A stretch of DNA of 61,503 nt from CAZHZT01 sp964537285 (lineage in GTDB: Bacteria > Bacteroidota > Bacteroidia > Chitinophagales > Saprospiraceae): NCBI GenBank assembly GCA_964537285.1, contig CAZHZT010000020.1, forward strand, positions 1 through 61,503. The letters run 5' to 3'. The notes under the pieces are model-generated. The model saw only the letters and a list, made by a program, of their open reading frames with translations, was not told where the DNA came from and did no database searches. Position numbers and translations under genes: made by a program. Shown here in pieces: positions 61,473 to 61,503 of the stretch; the stretch's first letter is position 1, and the number at the start of each line of letters is the position of its first letter.

Positions 61473-61499
61473 TCCTTGACACTTTAGACGGCTTCTTTT
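61452..61499 (-). repeat. 48-bp block shared with phnA
   Basis: The reverse complement matches 52472-52519 with one mismatch. It may be an extension of R3 or part of a second phnA-related sequence beyond the window edge. Confidence 0.75.
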
Positions 61500-61503
61500 G
61501 GCG

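Noticed and set aside
1..61503. tRNA, rRNA, riboswitch and replication-origin signals
   Set aside because: None recognised by eye on either strand; a covariance-model scan would be needed to exclude small RNAs.

Overview
The window looks like a chromosomal segment of a member of the Bacteroidota, most probably the Saprospiria/Lewinella-like lineage. The evidence is several secreted proteins ending in a type IX secretion (T9SS) sorting domain or a gliding-motility-type C-terminal domain, lamin-tail and HYR-like repeat proteins, Bacteroidota-style promoter boxes (TAnnTTTG), and families such as DUF4174 and the short-fatty-acyl (ScfR-type) regulators. This placement is inference; no rRNA or tRNA gene was seen.

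Layout. 1-9.6 kb: T9SS propeller protein, OmpR-type response regulator, membrane-tethered MutS-like ATPase divergent from an ScfR-type regulator, RhuM-Fic protein, guaB, tadA. 9.6-16.2 kb: pcm, dgkA, a 1424-residue lamin-tail protein, asd. 16.5-25.5 kb: coiled-coil protein with acidic repeats, two paralogous outer-membrane proteins, a secreted protein, an acyltransferase and a large secreted protein. 25.6-35.7 kb: a frameshifted VIT/T9SS pseudogene, then a 2470-residue secreted metalloprotease with 13 nearly identical 240-bp repeats. 36.2-43.3 kb: Omp85-like barrel, DUF4174, DUF523, YdeI-like, a nucleotidyltransferase, a Hint-domain secreted protein and an EEP-family nuclease/phosphatase. 43.7-51.1 kb: a one-module nonribosomal peptide synthetase fused to two KASIII-like domains, a lipoprotein and a homocitrate-synthase-like enzyme. 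51.4-61.5 kb: OmpA lipoprotein, a broken phnA, DEAD-box helicase, beta-repeat protein, more gene remnants, a predicted LAS peptidase, a second propeller protein and recO.

The most unusual gene is at 43682-49048: condensation, adenylation and carrier domains followed by an apparently active KASIII domain and a second KASIII-like domain that has lost its catalytic residues. This recalls a KS/chain-length-factor pair placed on one polypeptide. The genes after it suggest a small biosynthetic locus.

The second theme is dispersed non-coding repeats. A 110-bp inverted-repeat element (here called R1) occurs seven times. Six copies have both flanks in the window: four carry perfect 8-bp target duplications and two imperfect ones. 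One copy lies inside phnA. A second family (R2, 172 bp) shows 9-bp duplications. Broken genes (phnA, VIT protein, DUF4112, SRPBCC remnant) cluster with these repeats, so parts of the window are decaying while the housekeeping genes (guaB, tadA, pcm, asd, recO) are intact.
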